Source: CAZCAQ01 sp964540135 (GTDB taxonomy: Bacteria > Patescibacteriota > WWE3 > UBA101185 > UBA10185). From it: a DNA stretch of 35,453 bases. The position numbers were made by a program, and so were the translations under genes. The stretch covers positions 1 through 35,453 of the forward strand of contig CAZILK010000013.1 of assembly GCA_964540135.1 (NCBI GenBank), read 5' to 3'. Under the pieces are notes generated by a model. That model saw nothing but the letters and a program-made list of their open reading frames with translations, made no database searches and was not told where the DNA came from. Of the stretch, positions 23,133 through 32,324 are shown in pieces (the first letter of the stretch is position 1; every line of letters starts with the position of its first letter).

Positions 23133-23575
23133 TTCTTCCAATTACTTACTTGTGAAACAAGTACTGTTGTTTTTGTTGTTGTGCCAAATGTCCAAGAAAT
23201 CGTTGAAGTTATAGTATAGATTTGATCTGAACCAGCTTGGGCTGCGGAAAAGGATCTGTCCATAAAACCATCGATAGTTTCATCTCCGGAAGATACAGTG
23301 AGTGGCGTACCTGAGTCATCAATATGACAAGCCGAAGAACACGCGGTCATTGAGGCTATAAATGTCGCCCAAGGAACACTGTCTTTATAAGCGCGAACAA
23401 GCTCAATTTCTTCAGCTGCAAGCTTTGAGCTTTCAAGTAAAAATTTGCTTTGTTGGGAGGCTCGAAGTGTAAAAACTGCAAGAGATACAAGAGAAGTTAT
23501 AACAACTATAGCAATACCAAGTGAAAGTATTACTTCAATCAGTCCTATTCCTTTGTTAGTTAGTTTCTTATACAT
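23129..23575 (-). CDS. Minor pilin, PilV/GspI type
   Basis: 148 aa. The leader KLTNKG/IGLIEVILSLGIAIVVI has G-1 and E+5. The following helix (SKLAAEEIELVRAYKD) is the typical GspI/PilV pattern. Two Cys (ACSSACH) may form a disulfide. It ends in a TGA that overlaps the next start as ATGA. Confidence 0.85.
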   Translation of the reverse strand: MYKKLTNKGIGLIEVILSLGIAIVVITSLVSLAVFTLRASQQSKFLLESSKLAAEEIELVRAYKDSVPWATFIASMTACSSACHIDDSGTPLTVSSGDETIDGFMDRSFSAAQAGSDQIYTITSTISWTFGTTTKTTVLVSQVSNWKK

Positions 23576-23579
23576 AATA

Positions 23580-24122
23580 TTAAGGGCAAGTTACATCGCT
23601 TGTCTTTTGAATCAACCCTGCTGAATTAATAGTAACTGCCCGACATGCAGCGGAATTTTTTACTCTTACGGTGGAGCCAGGACTGTCCCCATTAGCAAGT
23701 GAGAATGGTACGCATAGCTTTTCTGTAGGAACAGCGCCAGCTATATGGATAGTAACATTCTCAGGCAGTACGACTTTTTTTTCCGTTATAGCTCCTGTGC
23801 ACAAAGAGTTTGTTGTAGATACATATTCGTAGGTACCTGAACCGTGTTCAAATGAAATACCCCAATACTTCGTACTCGCACCAAGAGTTCCTTGATTGCC
23901 TGCCAAGGCTCTATTCTGTACATTTGCTAAATCATTAACTACTTGTTCTTGAGCTTGCTTAATAATTTGCCCTTTGGTGTAATTTGAGAAAGAGGGGACT
24001 ATAGCACTTGTCATAATAGCAATTATTGAAACAACAATAATGAGTTCAACAAGGGTAAAACCTTTTGTAGATAATATAGGGCTTTGTTTATCAAAACAAG
24101 TAAGCTGGGCAGTTTTACTCAT
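23580..24122 (-). CDS. Minor pilin, FimT/GspH type
   Basis: 180 aa with a long 20-residue leader before G/FTLVELIIVVSIIAIM. Helix residues QIIKQAQEQVVNDLANVQNRALAG match the FimT/GspH family, which sits at the tip of the pilus. The extracellular part is strand-rich with several Cys (CTGAI, KLCVPF, AACRAV, DVTCP). Confidence 0.83.
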   Translation of the reverse strand: MSKTAQLTCFDKQSPILSTKGFTLVELIIVVSIIAIMTSAIVPSFSNYTKGQIIKQAQEQVVNDLANVQNRALAGNQGTLGASTKYWGISFEHGSGTYEYVSTTNSLCTGAITEKKVVLPENVTIHIAGAVPTEKLCVPFSLANGDSPGSTVRVKNSAACRAVTINSAGLIQKTSDVTCP

Positions 24123-24143
24123 GTGTAAATGTTAACACAAAGA

Positions 24144-24650
24144 CTATAGAAGAGTTAAGTCATTTCCGACTTCGTAAAAAGAGTTGTCATCTCCGCCATC
24201 GTCAACCATAAGCTCAGTATTGTATTCAAGGACTGCATTAATTTCAAACGTCTCACCGGACTTCATGTAGGTATAGCGCAAATCACCTGTATTTGTTGGG
24301 TCTATCGGAAGTTTTAAAGAATAGCTAGAGAAATTAAAACCAGGTCCAATCCAACCGTTGACCGAGTCAAACAAAGGTCCGGCACTACCACTTGGCAGGG
24401 AAGTGCTGTAATAGGTTACATTATCAACACCTGGATATTCTTCAGTATCAATTTTATATTCAGAAATCATCCTCTCAAGCGTTGAAATATCTGATAATCT
24501 TTTATTGTCTCTGCCTCTCTCAAACATTTCCCAAGGCTTAAAAATAACTACAGCTCCGGAGAAGACTAAAATACCGATTGAAAAGGTAACAACCAACTCA
24601 ACTATAGTTATTCCTTGTTGATCGCTGAAAAAGGGTAGATTTATTTTCAT
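24144..24650 (-). CDS. Pilin-like protein
   Basis: 168 aa. The class III signal is SDQQG/ITIVELVVTFSIG (Ile at +1, Glu at +5). RDNKRLSDISTLERMISEYKID followed by YPG is the GspG-like helix end seen in pseudopilins. The acidic C-terminal segment VDDGGDDNS may bind calcium, as in GspG, but this is an inference. The start lies 3 bases after the previous stop. Confidence 0.8.
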   Translation of the reverse strand: MKINLPFFSDQQGITIVELVVTFSIGILVFSGAVVIFKPWEMFERGRDNKRLSDISTLERMISEYKIDTEEYPGVDNVTYYSTSLPSGSAGPLFDSVNGWIGPGFNFSSYSLKLPIDPTNTGDLRYTYMKSGETFEINAVLEYNTELMVDDGGDDNSFYEVGNDLTLL

Positions 24651-24653
24651 CTG

Positions 24654-25130
24654 TTAAGGGTTTTCAACGCCAAAGCAGGTATCCTGACCACTTAGTGAAC
24701 TGGGAACAATTGAAGCATTGCTTAATGCAGTGCATCGACCGGGATCCGCTACACCTAAGGGAACCTCTAGGATACTAACCAAGACATATCTTCCGCCCGA
24801 TGAAGCACTACGGTATGTGTAAACTCCAGCTTTTGGATCTGCTGGAATTTTATTCATATAATCGGGACTAAGGATTGATGCGAATGTTGTCGAAGCATTA
24901 ACACCAGATGCTCCTGAAAAGTCTGGGTAAGTCCTCATATCCGCAAAGTATAACTCAAGTGCTGCTTGAATCTTTTTTAAATCAGCTTTCCTTTGTGAAT
25001 CTCTTGCTTTTTGTTGAATACCTTGAGGGTTAATAACAGTAACAAGAAGACCTGCTAATATAGCAATAAGCATAACAACTATTAAAAGTTCAACTAATGT
25101 AAATCCGTTTTTATTTTGTTTATACATCAT
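24654..25130 (-). CDS. Type IV pilin, PilA/GspG-like
   Basis: 158 aa. Full class III signal KNG/FTLVELLIVVMLIAILAG. The helix continues with KARDSQRKADLKKIQAALELYF, then YPDF, the classical pilin/pseudopilin pattern. Two C-terminal Cys (RCTAL and DTCFG) probably close a disulfide loop. It is one of three similar pilins in a row. Confidence 0.88.
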   Translation of the reverse strand: MMYKQNKNGFTLVELLIVVMLIAILAGLLVTVINPQGIQQKARDSQRKADLKKIQAALELYFADMRTYPDFSGASGVNASTTFASILSPDYMNKIPADPKAGVYTYRSASSGGRYVLVSILEVPLGVADPGRCTALSNASIVPSSLSGQDTCFGVENP

Positions 25131-25133
25131 AGT

Positions 25134-25637
25134 TTAGTCTAGCTTATTACAAGCTGGGGAGGCAACTGAGTTATTGCCCGCATTACACGGATTACCTGTA
25201 CAATAAAGTATTTTACTACCATTTGTGCTTGTAGCAGACGTATCAGAAAAATACTTAAAACAAGAGTTAGTAGCTCTATCTGACTTGACTAAAAGATAAA
25301 AATCGGTCGGAACACCTGCTACGAGCACCGCTCGATAAAGATAATCGTAAGAGTTACTAGGAGTACCTGCAGGCCATTCTTTTATATACTTTCCAAGCGT
25401 TGTAGTCGGGCCAAGATTAGTTACTTGTGCTACAGTGGGGTACCCTGACTCTGCTATAGCGTATGCTTCCAAAGCCTGAACTAATTTTGACATTGTTGCC
25501 AATCTAACTCCATCTCTTGCTTTACCTCTCGTTTTCTCAATATTTATGACATTAAGAAGAATGCCAGACAGAACTCCAATTACAGAGACTACAATTAACA
25601 ACTCTATCAGCGTGAAGCCGTTTTTGTTTTTTTTCAT
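25134..25637 (-). CDS. Type IV pilin, PilA/GspG-like
   Basis: 167 aa from the ATG at 25637 (MKKNKNG/FTLIELLIVVSVIG). The longer frame from 25661 would overlap the previous gene and add residues that spoil the short basic leader, so it is rejected. The C-terminal region holds four Cys (NSCF, LYCTG, PCNAG, PACNK), possibly two disulfides. The start lies 2 bases after the stop of the upstream pilin. Confidence 0.88.
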   Translation of the reverse strand: MKKNKNGFTLIELLIVVSVIGVLSGILLNVINIEKTRGKARDGVRLATMSKLVQALEAYAIAESGYPTVAQVTNLGPTTTLGKYIKEWPAGTPSNSYDYLYRAVLVAGVPTDFYLLVKSDRATNSCFKYFSDTSATSTNGSKILYCTGNPCNAGNNSVASPACNKLD

Positions 25638-25639
25638 AA

Positions 25640-26113
25640 CTATAGAGTCCATGCAGAACATGACGGCGGTGTCTCATTAACAGCAGTGGTGCATTTTTGA
25701 TACAACCCTTTTTCATCAACTGCCATTGCCGGATCTCCTCCGGGCAATGCTCTAGCTTCTGCGTATAATACAAAACCTGTAATCGGCACCGCGGAAGCAT
25801 TAGGTGCATATCTAAAATTAACACCGCTTATTATAAATTCACAGGACCCAGCAGCACAAGAAGCACCGGCTGATGCATTCTCGATTTCAGCAAGTACTTC
25901 ATCACCAGGAGGATAGGTACCATACGCAGCGTTATATGCTCCAAGTGACAGAGCAATCTTATTCATATGCGACCTGACAACACCATCTCTTGCTCTATCC
26001 TGCTGTCTTGCAGGATCAAGAATCTGCAGAACAACTCCGGCAAGTATACCGATTATAACAATAACAATTAAAAGTTCGATTAAGGTAAAGCCTTTTTGGT
26101 TTAGCTTTTTCAT
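25640..26113 (-). CDS. pilA: Type IV pilin, first gene of the cluster (candidate major pilin)
   Basis: 157 aa with the most canonical leader, MKKLNQKG/FTLIELLIVIVIIGILAG. The helix end RARDGVVRSHMNKIALSLGAYNAAYGTYPP is PilA/GspG-like, and Cys pairs (SCAAGSC, KC and SCSAW) suggest disulfides. It has the best ribosome binding site of the cluster (CGGAGG, 7 bases before ATG) and follows a promoter with a long leader, which fits the major subunit; this is inferred from position. Confidence 0.88.
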   Translation of the reverse strand: MKKLNQKGFTLIELLIVIVIIGILAGVVLQILDPARQQDRARDGVVRSHMNKIALSLGAYNAAYGTYPPGDEVLAEIENASAGASCAAGSCEFIISGVNFRYAPNASAVPITGFVLYAEARALPGGDPAMAVDEKGLYQKCTTAVNETPPSCSAWTL

Positions 26114-26217
26114 ATGGAAGCCTCCGATTTTAATAAATAATTGATGATGAACTGTGAACTTCTGTTTGATTTAAAAGGGTTAATACTAAACATGGGCAGG
26201 TTTATTCTCATATCAAA

Positions 26218-26246
26218 AGTATAGCTACATTATTACTGAGGAGCAA
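26218..26246 (-). promoter_or_regulatory. Sigma70 promoter of the pilin cluster
   Basis: On the minus strand TTGCTC (26246-26241), a 17-base spacer and TATACT (26223-26218). The -35 overlaps the end of the upstream gene. The start would fall near 26211, giving a leader of about 98 bases before the first pilin ATG. The rest of the intergenic stretch 26114-26232 shows no gene. Confidence 0.6.
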
Positions 26247-27114
26247 TAACCTTTCCTTCATCCGAATATATTGCAAAATCAAAAAAGGCTGCATCAGGGT
26301 AGGGGAGCGATTTTGTCACTTTAACAATGCGTTTGTCTGGTGTTTTATCGTTATTATTAATCTCTCCCGTTGAGGTGATGGTAAAACCCTGGGATCTAAA
26401 GCCGCCACCAAGGATTGGTTTAAATAAACCTTGAACTATATCTCCTCTAACCGGTCTTATTCTTAAAAGATATGGATCAGTTAGACCTGAAACATCTGTA
26501 CTTATTGTGGCACAATTTGTGTAAGGTGCTGAACCTGAGTAGCTTGCAGTAATAAATGACCCAGGATTACTGCCCGCATCTGCCTTACTGCCAGGTACTT
26601 GGATATAGCCTCTTGTATATTTCCCATCAGTATCAATTAACATATACGAGATGTCTGCTTTTTCATTGCTGTCTTTTTCTTTCCAGCACAAAAAAACATC
26701 ATTTTTACCATAACCTAAGAGAGACAGTTGCTGAGTAAACCCATTATTAAGGTTATAAAAGCGGTATTCTGTTAAGATAGCGTCTTTGGAAACATAAACT
26801 AGCGCTTTTGCGTCAACTCCACCGCCATATGGAATATCAATCAAACACTCCCCAGGATTTGCTTTAGCCGTTGTTTCGTCTTTGCAGATTGCTGATTTTA
26901 CCTCAAGTGCTGAGTAGTCTAAGCTTAAGAAATTCTCAGCACCAGCCTCGGCCGCAGCAAGAGCTCGTGAAGTTGTATCGGTTTCTGTAACTCTTGAAAT
27001 CGAGGAGATCGTTCGTTCAGAAACTGCAATACCCATTCCAAGAGCTATAACAGTTATAGCTGCGATGAATAAAAGAACTTGACCTTTGTTGTTATGTGCG
27101 TAGTAGCTAGTCAT
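26233..27114 (-). CDS. PilX/GspK-like minor pilin (paralog 2)
   Basis: 293 aa from the ATG at 27114. Leader MTSYYAHNNKG/QVLLF, then a long helix (AAITVIALGMGIAVSERTIS), with no Glu at +5. It is followed by SSISRVTETDTTSRALAAAEAGAENFLSLD, a PilX-like helix shared closely with the gene at 31464. The C-terminal block SQGFTITSTG...FDFAIYS is also shared. The start overlaps the giant gene's stop by 8 bases (ATGACTAG), with GGGAGG as its ribosome binding site, so it is tightly coupled to that gene. A longer start at 27135 is rejected because the Shine-Dalgarno sequence fits 27114. Confidence 0.82.
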   Translation of the reverse strand: MTSYYAHNNKGQVLLFIAAITVIALGMGIAVSERTISSISRVTETDTTSRALAAAEAGAENFLSLDYSALEVKSAICKDETTAKANPGECLIDIPYGGGVDAKALVYVSKDAILTEYRFYNLNNGFTQQLSLLGYGKNDVFLCWKEKDSNEKADISYMLIDTDGKYTRGYIQVPGSKADAGSNPGSFITASYSGSAPYTNCATISTDVSGLTDPYLLRIRPVRGDIVQGLFKPILGGGFRSQGFTITSTGEINNNDKTPDKRIVKVTKSLPYPDAAFFDFAIYSDEGKVIAPQ

Positions 27115-30100
27115 AAACCTCCCACAAAATATCAAACTTAGTAAGTCCCGGGGCCATGGACATGCCTTTTAGCTCCATTTGAGTTAGTTTAATAATATAC
27201 GTAGGATCAAACTCAACAGTAACTGCCGGCAGAGTTGCGTTTGTAGAACCAAGACTTCTTAAGAATTTGATATCATTGTCACCTTTAGTTGCCAGGAAAC
27301 CACGAAGTTTTAAAGTGGTAAGTCCTGTCGACCCGTCATTTAAAAACTCAATGCCTTGTTTGGCAATAAGTCCAATATCAGCACGAGCTCCACTATTTTT
27401 ACCAAACTCGTCATGAAAACCAACCTTATTATTTACAACTACAACAAGCCTTCCGTCATTAGTGCTTTTTAACCCACCGTTATTGCTAAACTCTACAACA
27501 CCACCATAGACATAAATAACAGCTAAGCCTTCGTCTGACACGGTATAGGATGAACAGTTGTTAACCCAAGAGTTAAAAGTATCAAACTTTGTTCTATAAA
27601 CCTCGTTGGATAAAGAACAGTTTGTTGCATTTAGCGATTTACCGCTTGGGATTGTGAAAACAAGATCATTTGGCCAAGTTACTTCAGTGTTTCTAATAAA
27701 ATTCTTAACGGTCGCGCCTTTTTCAGAATATCTTGAGTCACCATCTTTATTTTTAACTGTAACTCCTTTATTACCAAAAGCAGAGCCGATCTTTTTAATC
27801 ATATTGTCTGCTGCTGTTTGGACAGTCTGTAAAATGGAGCCGCTTCCCGAAGCAGATCGGTCACCAGAATAGACATCACCGCCAATTGACTGAAACCAAG
27901 GTTTTGACAGGGACGGAACGAATCTAAAACCAAGAGTTAGATTATTTGCAGTTCCAAAGTTAAGCCCGGAGGTTAAGTCTTTTGTACACACAGTCCCACT
28001 TTGAACAAAATCTTCAGCTCCACCGTTTAATTTAGCACAAGTTAAAACAAACACGCCTTCTCCTAAAGAAGAAGATGGCTCTAGTGAATCCGCACAAACT
28101 TTTGTAACTTCTGTTTGTTGTAAAGATTCATTAAAACTAAACCTGTTTTGCGAAAAATCATAAGTTTTTATAACCGGAGCATTTGCACCGTTTTGAATCT
28201 TAAGTTTAGCTATACCATCTTTAACATCTGTTTGTTTTAATTTCACATTTATTGCACTCTCAAGACAACTATCATCGGTTACATTAAGAATAACCCCACC
28301 AACTGGTGTTACAGGAACCGGCACTAGTTCTTTTAAATCAAATGGCAGGTTACTACAAACTTTTGGAGCAGTAGTAGATTGAGCGCACGCATTATTAACT
28401 GATGAAATATCAGGAACATTATCAGTATAGTTATTTACAGTAACTGCAAAATAAGAAAAGTAGCCTGCGTCAGGAGTTAAAGTTCCTGCATTTGTTGTAC
28501 ACACTCCATTTTCAAATACTTTATCGCAACTCCATGCGTCTCTACTGACACCATTTAAAGTAGATGTAAGCTCTTGGTCAAACGTTGTATGAGGCGGGAT
28601 TGTATCTTGAAGCACGACATTGGTTAAAGTTGTGTTGCCTGTATTTCTGGCTGTAATTCTAAACACAACTTTATTCCCAGGACTAAAGGGGAGCGAACCA
28701 ACAGTAAACCCTTCATCATAAACAATAAGCTGAGATACGGTTAGAGCCGAGGTGTTTACAATATCTAAGAGATCAAACGGCACTGTACTACAAGGTCCGT
28801 TAATAACTGAGGAAGCATTAACACAAGCTGTATTTGATGAAGCGTAAGTTCCGGGGGTAATATAATTATTAACACTGACAGCGTAATAAACAGAATATGC
28901 TTGGCCAACAGCTAAAGTGCCAGCTGTAAAATTGTACTTTCCATTCCCAAAAGACCACACGCCCTTAGTACCGTTTAAAGTATTAGAAATTGTTGGTGAG
29001 AAAGTTGTATAAGTTGGAACTGGGTCAGAGATAATGACATTATTAAGAACAGATGTGCCTGTATTTGTTACTGTCGCTCTAAAAGTTAAAACATTCCCTG
29101 GTCTAAAAGGACTTGTTCCAGTCGAGGCACTTGTTGTAACTAACTCATTTTTAATTGTAACCGTTGGTGCGTTACAAGCTATTGGACCGCTTGTTGCAAC
29201 AGGACCGTAAGCACTATCCTCAGGAGTACAGGTATTACTTCTGTAAACACGTACCCTGCAATCACGACTAACATTATCGTTCCAATAGCCTTTCCAATTA
29301 GTTTTGTCTGTGTTGAACATGCTCGGATTTGTCACTGAAGTTGCGTATACCCAGTTTGTGCTACTTGTTGCTTTATACCCAACAGCCATCTCAGTTGCAC
29401 CAACTGGTTTTGTCCAAGAACAGGTTTGAACGGTACCGGTCGCAGTACACGCTAGTGCGTTTGTTGTAGTAACACCAGCACACTTTGGAAGCTGAGGAAC
29501 ACATGTAACTGCTTGGGTGTCGTTTGGTCCGCAGTCAAGATACTTATCATCAAACGGATTACCGGAACAAAAAGTGTTTTCATCATCAGTTGCATTACAG
29601 CTGACATAATAGGTTCCAACACCAGGACATGTGAAATTACCTGTTGTGGAATTGCTGTTTTGTGAACTTGCTAATTGTTGCCACGACTCACTAGATGTTG
29701 ATGAATAATAAAGCTGGGTTGATTTTATGGTCCCGCCGTCTGGATCGCTTGAGGCTCCGGTGTAAGCTCTTGGGGTACCAACTGGTAAATTGCCTGTGGC
29801 TCCCGTAACTGTACATACAGGATTTCCAGTAGAACAGGTGCCTGTATACCAAACAAAGGCATCTTTAGCCAAACAAAATGTAGGTACACCTGATGCATCT
29901 TTAACAAAATATTTGGATTCAAAATGATCTTGAACTCCATCGCCATTTGCATCACCAGAAGGATTACTAATACCAGAAACATTTCTATAATGCTGATCTA
30001 TCATTGATTGTGTACAAGTTTTATTAAAAATATCAAACTGAACTGTCTGACCACATTTATAATTTGATCCTTGGCTACTTTGCAAATCCCCAAGGCTATA

Positions 30101-30517
30101 TTTTGTACCAGAGGAGATGTTTGTAATACTGTAGCCATTGCCTCCCATACAGCCCTCACCAACGGTTGTCCCTGTATTACAAACATACGCATGCACTCGT
30201 TCGTTTGGACCAGCTGTACATGACGGGGCACCGGGAGAAACAGGTGTTGATCTATTAGGAAAAGGAGAGCAGTAGCCTTCAAGCTTTACACTTGGTAGAT
30301 TTATAGTCTGTCTAATATCGCATGGTGTGCGATCATAAATTGTCCACCAACTGGGAAATCTTGAATCCGTAAATGTATTAAGTGGCGGTTTAAAGTATTT
30401 CCCCATACCACAAATATTGGTAAAGCCATTAGGATTAACAGCCTGTGCTTGAACTTTTTGGGTTAAGCCAAGTGTGACAAGCGCTAGGAATAGAGTTAAG
30501 AGTAAAAGCTTTTTCAT
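27107..30517 (-). CDS. Giant secreted DUF11-repeat protein, candidate pilus-associated adhesin
   Basis: 1136 aa. Signal peptide 1-25. Residues about 26-450 are Cys-rich and contain a calcium-loop-like D189-A-N-G-D193-G-V-Q-D197. Two DUF11-type Ig-like repeats follow at about 450-585 and 590-730 (TNTGTSVLNNVIISDPVP; RNTGNTTLTNVVLQDTIP). A conserved C-terminal module (about 845-1136) contains PWFQSIGGDVYSG and a strand-rich stretch that could be a beta-helix, and ends KFDILWEVYD. The protein at 32317-35453 has the same C-terminus, and each is followed by a PilX-like gene with an 8-base overlap. This parallels PilY1/PilX, so a tip adhesin is inferred; no sequence similarity to PilY1 is claimed. 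No LPxTG or membrane anchor is seen. Confidence 0.82.
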   Translation of the reverse strand: MKKLLLLTLFLALVTLGLTQKVQAQAVNPNGFTNICGMGKYFKPPLNTFTDSRFPSWWTIYDRTPCDIRQTINLPSVKLEGYCSPFPNRSTPVSPGAPSCTAGPNERVHAYVCNTGTTVGEGCMGGNGYSITNISSGTKYSLGDLQSSQGSNYKCGQTVQFDIFNKTCTQSMIDQHYRNVSGISNPSGDANGDGVQDHFESKYFVKDASGVPTFCLAKDAFVWYTGTCSTGNPVCTVTGATGNLPVGTPRAYTGASSDPDGGTIKSTQLYYSSTSSESWQQLASSQNSNSTTGNFTCPGVGTYYVSCNATDDENTFCSGNPFDDKYLDCGPNDTQAVTCVPQLPKCAGVTTTNALACTATGTVQTCSWTKPVGATEMAVGYKATSSTNWVYATSVTNPSMFNTDKTNWKGYWNDNVSRDCRVRVYRSNTCTPEDSAYGPVATSGPIACNAPTVTIKNELVTTSASTGTSPFRPGNVLTFRATVTNTGTSVLNNVIISDPVPTYTTFSPTISNTLNGTKGVWSFGNGKYNFTAGTLAVGQAYSVYYAVSVNNYITPGTYASSNTACVNASSVINGPCSTVPFDLLDIVNTSALTVSQLIVYDEGFTVGSLPFSPGNKVVFRITARNTGNTTLTNVVLQDTIPPHTTFDQELTSTLNGVSRDAWSCDKVFENGVCTTNAGTLTPDAGYFSYFAVTVNNYTDNVPDISSVNNACAQSTTAPKVCSNLPFDLKELVPVPVTPVGGVILNVTDDSCLESAINVKLKQTDVKDGIAKLKIQNGANAPVIKTYDFSQNRFSFNESLQQTEVTKVCADSLEPSSSLGEGVFVLTCAKLNGGAEDFVQSGTVCTKDLTSGLNFGTANNLTLGFRFVPSLSKPWFQSIGGDVYSGDRSASGSGSILQTVQTAADNMIKKIGSAFGNKGVTVKNKDGDSRYSEKGATVKNFIRNTEVTWPNDLVFTIPSGKSLNATNCSLSNEVYRTKFDTFNSWVNNCSSYTVSDEGLAVIYVYGGVVEFSNNGGLKSTNDGRLVVVVNNKVGFHDEFGKNSGARADIGLIAKQGIEFLNDGSTGLTTLKLRGFLATKGDNDIKFLRSLGSTNATLPAVTVEFDPTYIIKLTQMELKGMSMAPGLTKFDILWEVYD

Positions 30518-31395
30518 TAGTTACCAAGCATTAGTCTTAAAATTTGATCACCATAAAAAAGAGCAACTATGCTGCCAAGAACCATAAAAGGTCCGAAAGC
30601 AACTGTATCTTTCAGAGATTTCCTTCTGGCAAAAATCATAAGAAGGCTAATTACTGCACCAAACACAAATCCCATAAAGATTGCGACTATATTAAGAGGA
30701 AAACCATTAAAAAGACCTATCATGATAGAGAGCTTTAAGTCGCCACCACCCATACCTCTACCTTTTGTGATAACAATTAGGAAGTAAAAAAACAGGAATA
30801 TGACAGCAGTTGAAAGGTAGGTTAACGAAAGCATTTTAACTAAATACATGATCTTGTCTGTTAAAAAGCCAGCTTCTATGAGATACGGCCCAAGCTCACT
30901 TGCTTTGAGAGTAAAATAGTAACTAATACCGGAGTACAAAGCGCTCACGAGACCAAACAAAAAAGTAACCACGATACCAAAATACACAATCTTATCAGGT
31001 ATAATTTTTTCTTTAAAGTCAGTGAGTGTTAACACAATATAGAGGCTAGCAACTATTGCAAGGTAAACAAACTCAATATGGTTTTCTAAATTAAAGTTTT
31101 GAAATACTCCACTATACACAGCCATTAAAACAAACAAGCTACCGGTAAGGATTTCGGAGAGGGGATAGTAAATAGAAAGTCTTGTCTTGCAGTATCTGCA
31201 TTTACCCTTAAGAGAGGCGAAAGACAGAACAGGAATGAGATCTTTTAACCCAAGGGGTTTTGAGCAATGATCGCAGTGAGATCTGCCTTTTATAAAACTT
31301 CTCTCAGCAAGTAGTCTATCAGCAACTACATTTAAAAAAGAACCGATAAACAATCCGCCAATAAATGCTAAGCCATAATAAAAGAACAACAACAT
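30517..31395 (-). CDS. pilD: Prepilin peptidase / N-methyltransferase
   Basis: 292 aa from the ATG at 31395. It cuts the leader of type IV prepilins after glycine and methylates the new N-terminus, in the membrane. The N-terminal domain holds GSFLNVVADRL and the two zinc-binding CxxC pairs (CDHC and CRYC). The aspartyl protease residues lie in LTDFKEKIIPD and GMGGGDLKL. About eight membrane helices follow the usual pattern. A start at 31425 would add ten polar residues; 31395 gives the normal family N-terminus. A possible TGT-TACCAT -10 box lies 9 bases upstream. Its last base is shared with the first base of the giant gene downstream. Confidence 0.93.
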   Translation of the reverse strand: MLLFFYYGLAFIGGLFIGSFLNVVADRLLAERSFIKGRSHCDHCSKPLGLKDLIPVLSFASLKGKCRYCKTRLSIYYPLSEILTGSLFVLMAVYSGVFQNFNLENHIEFVYLAIVASLYIVLTLTDFKEKIIPDKIVYFGIVVTFLFGLVSALYSGISYYFTLKASELGPYLIEAGFLTDKIMYLVKMLSLTYLSTAVIFLFFYFLIVITKGRGMGGGDLKLSIMIGLFNGFPLNIVAIFMGFVFGAVISLLMIFARRKSLKDTVAFGPFMVLGSIVALFYGDQILRLMLGN

Positions 31396-31463
31396 ACTGG
31401 CTAAATGGTAACAGACTTTGAACATGAAAAGAAAGAGTTTTCTTGGCCTAAACTTAGATCAGA

Positions 31464-32324
31464 TTATTGACCAATAACATCACTCTTATCTGAGTAAACT
31501 GCAAAGTCAAAAACAGGACCTGCTGGATAAGAATAAGATCTTGAGACTTCGATTGTTCTTTTAACAGGAGTTGTGTCACTTGTTACAATCTCACCGATTG
31601 ATGTAATTTTAAAACCTTGATCAGGAATCGACTCACCTGAGGCAGGTCTTATAAGAACGGTCTTCATTGTTCCACCAAAAGGCATGATTCTTAAGATCTC
31701 GCCATTATTAACATTTATATTTTGTGAGCAGTTATAGTCTTTGCCAGCTATAATAGCCGTACCTGCTGTCTTTACGAAAGTTGCAGGAACTGATGTAATT
31801 GATAAATTAGACCCGCCGTTTTCTTCAAAATAGCCAGTTCTAAGCACAGATGTCGGTCCAGGCGTTGTAGAAATAACCTTATAATAAAGATCTGGGTCAT
31901 TACCTTGCTTAAGCCAACAAACAGTCATAGTTGAACCACTATATCCGGCTGTTTTAATCTCATGAGTTTGCATAGCGGCAAGGTCCCCAATTGGATATGG
32001 GTCGCCTGAAGCAAAACTTAAATTCCCAACCTGTACTTTTGCTCTTGCAGTAACACCCGGTATGGGGTAGACAAGATCTATATCTATGATTGCTCCAGTT
32101 TGAGCTAAAGTTTTAAGTGTCGCATCGTCTTTTGATAAATAGTTTTCAGCTCCAGCCTCAGCTGCTGCAAGTGCTCGTGATGAAGTATCAGATTCTGTTA
32201 CTCGTGAAATAGAAGAGAGGGTTCTTTCAGAAACAGAGATACCAAGACCAAGGGCTATAACAAGTGTTGCTGCGACAAATAATATAACCTGACCTTTATT
32301 GTCTATTTTATGCACGTTAATCAA
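31464..32324 (-). CDS. PilX/GspK-like minor pilin (paralog 3), TTG start
   Basis: 286 aa. Leader NVHKIDNKG/QVILF, helix AATLVIALGLGISVSERTLS, then SSISRVTESDTSSRALAAAEAGAENYLSKD, almost the same as in paralog 2. C-terminal block DQGFKITSIG...FDFAVYSDKSD. No ATG is available; the TTG at 32324 sits 3 bases after GGGAGG, the same spacing as the ATG of paralog 2, and overlaps the previous stop by 8 bases. This supports TTG as the true start. It is encoded directly after the second giant protein. Confidence 0.82.
   Translation of the reverse strand: MINVHKIDNKGQVILFVAATLVIALGLGISVSERTLSSISRVTESDTSSRALAAAEAGAENYLSKDDATLKTLAQTGAIIDIDLVYPIPGVTARAKVQVGNLSFASGDPYPIGDLAAMQTHEIKTAGYSGSTMTVCWLKQGNDPDLYYKVISTTPGPTSVLRTGYFEENGGSNLSITSVPATFVKTAGTAIIAGKDYNCSQNINVNNGEILRIMPFGGTMKTVLIRPASGESIPDQGFKITSIGEIVTSDTTPVKRTIEVSRSYSYPAGPVFDFAVYSDKSDVIGQ

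Noticed and set aside
24123..24143. Possible TGT-TAACAT promoter before the FimT-like gene
   Set aside because: It lies inside the pilin operon with no -35 support; AT-rich chance match is likely.
25638..25661. Longer start for the pilin gene ending at 25134
   Set aside because: It would overlap the previous pilin gene and put eight extra residues before a textbook MKKNKNG leader.
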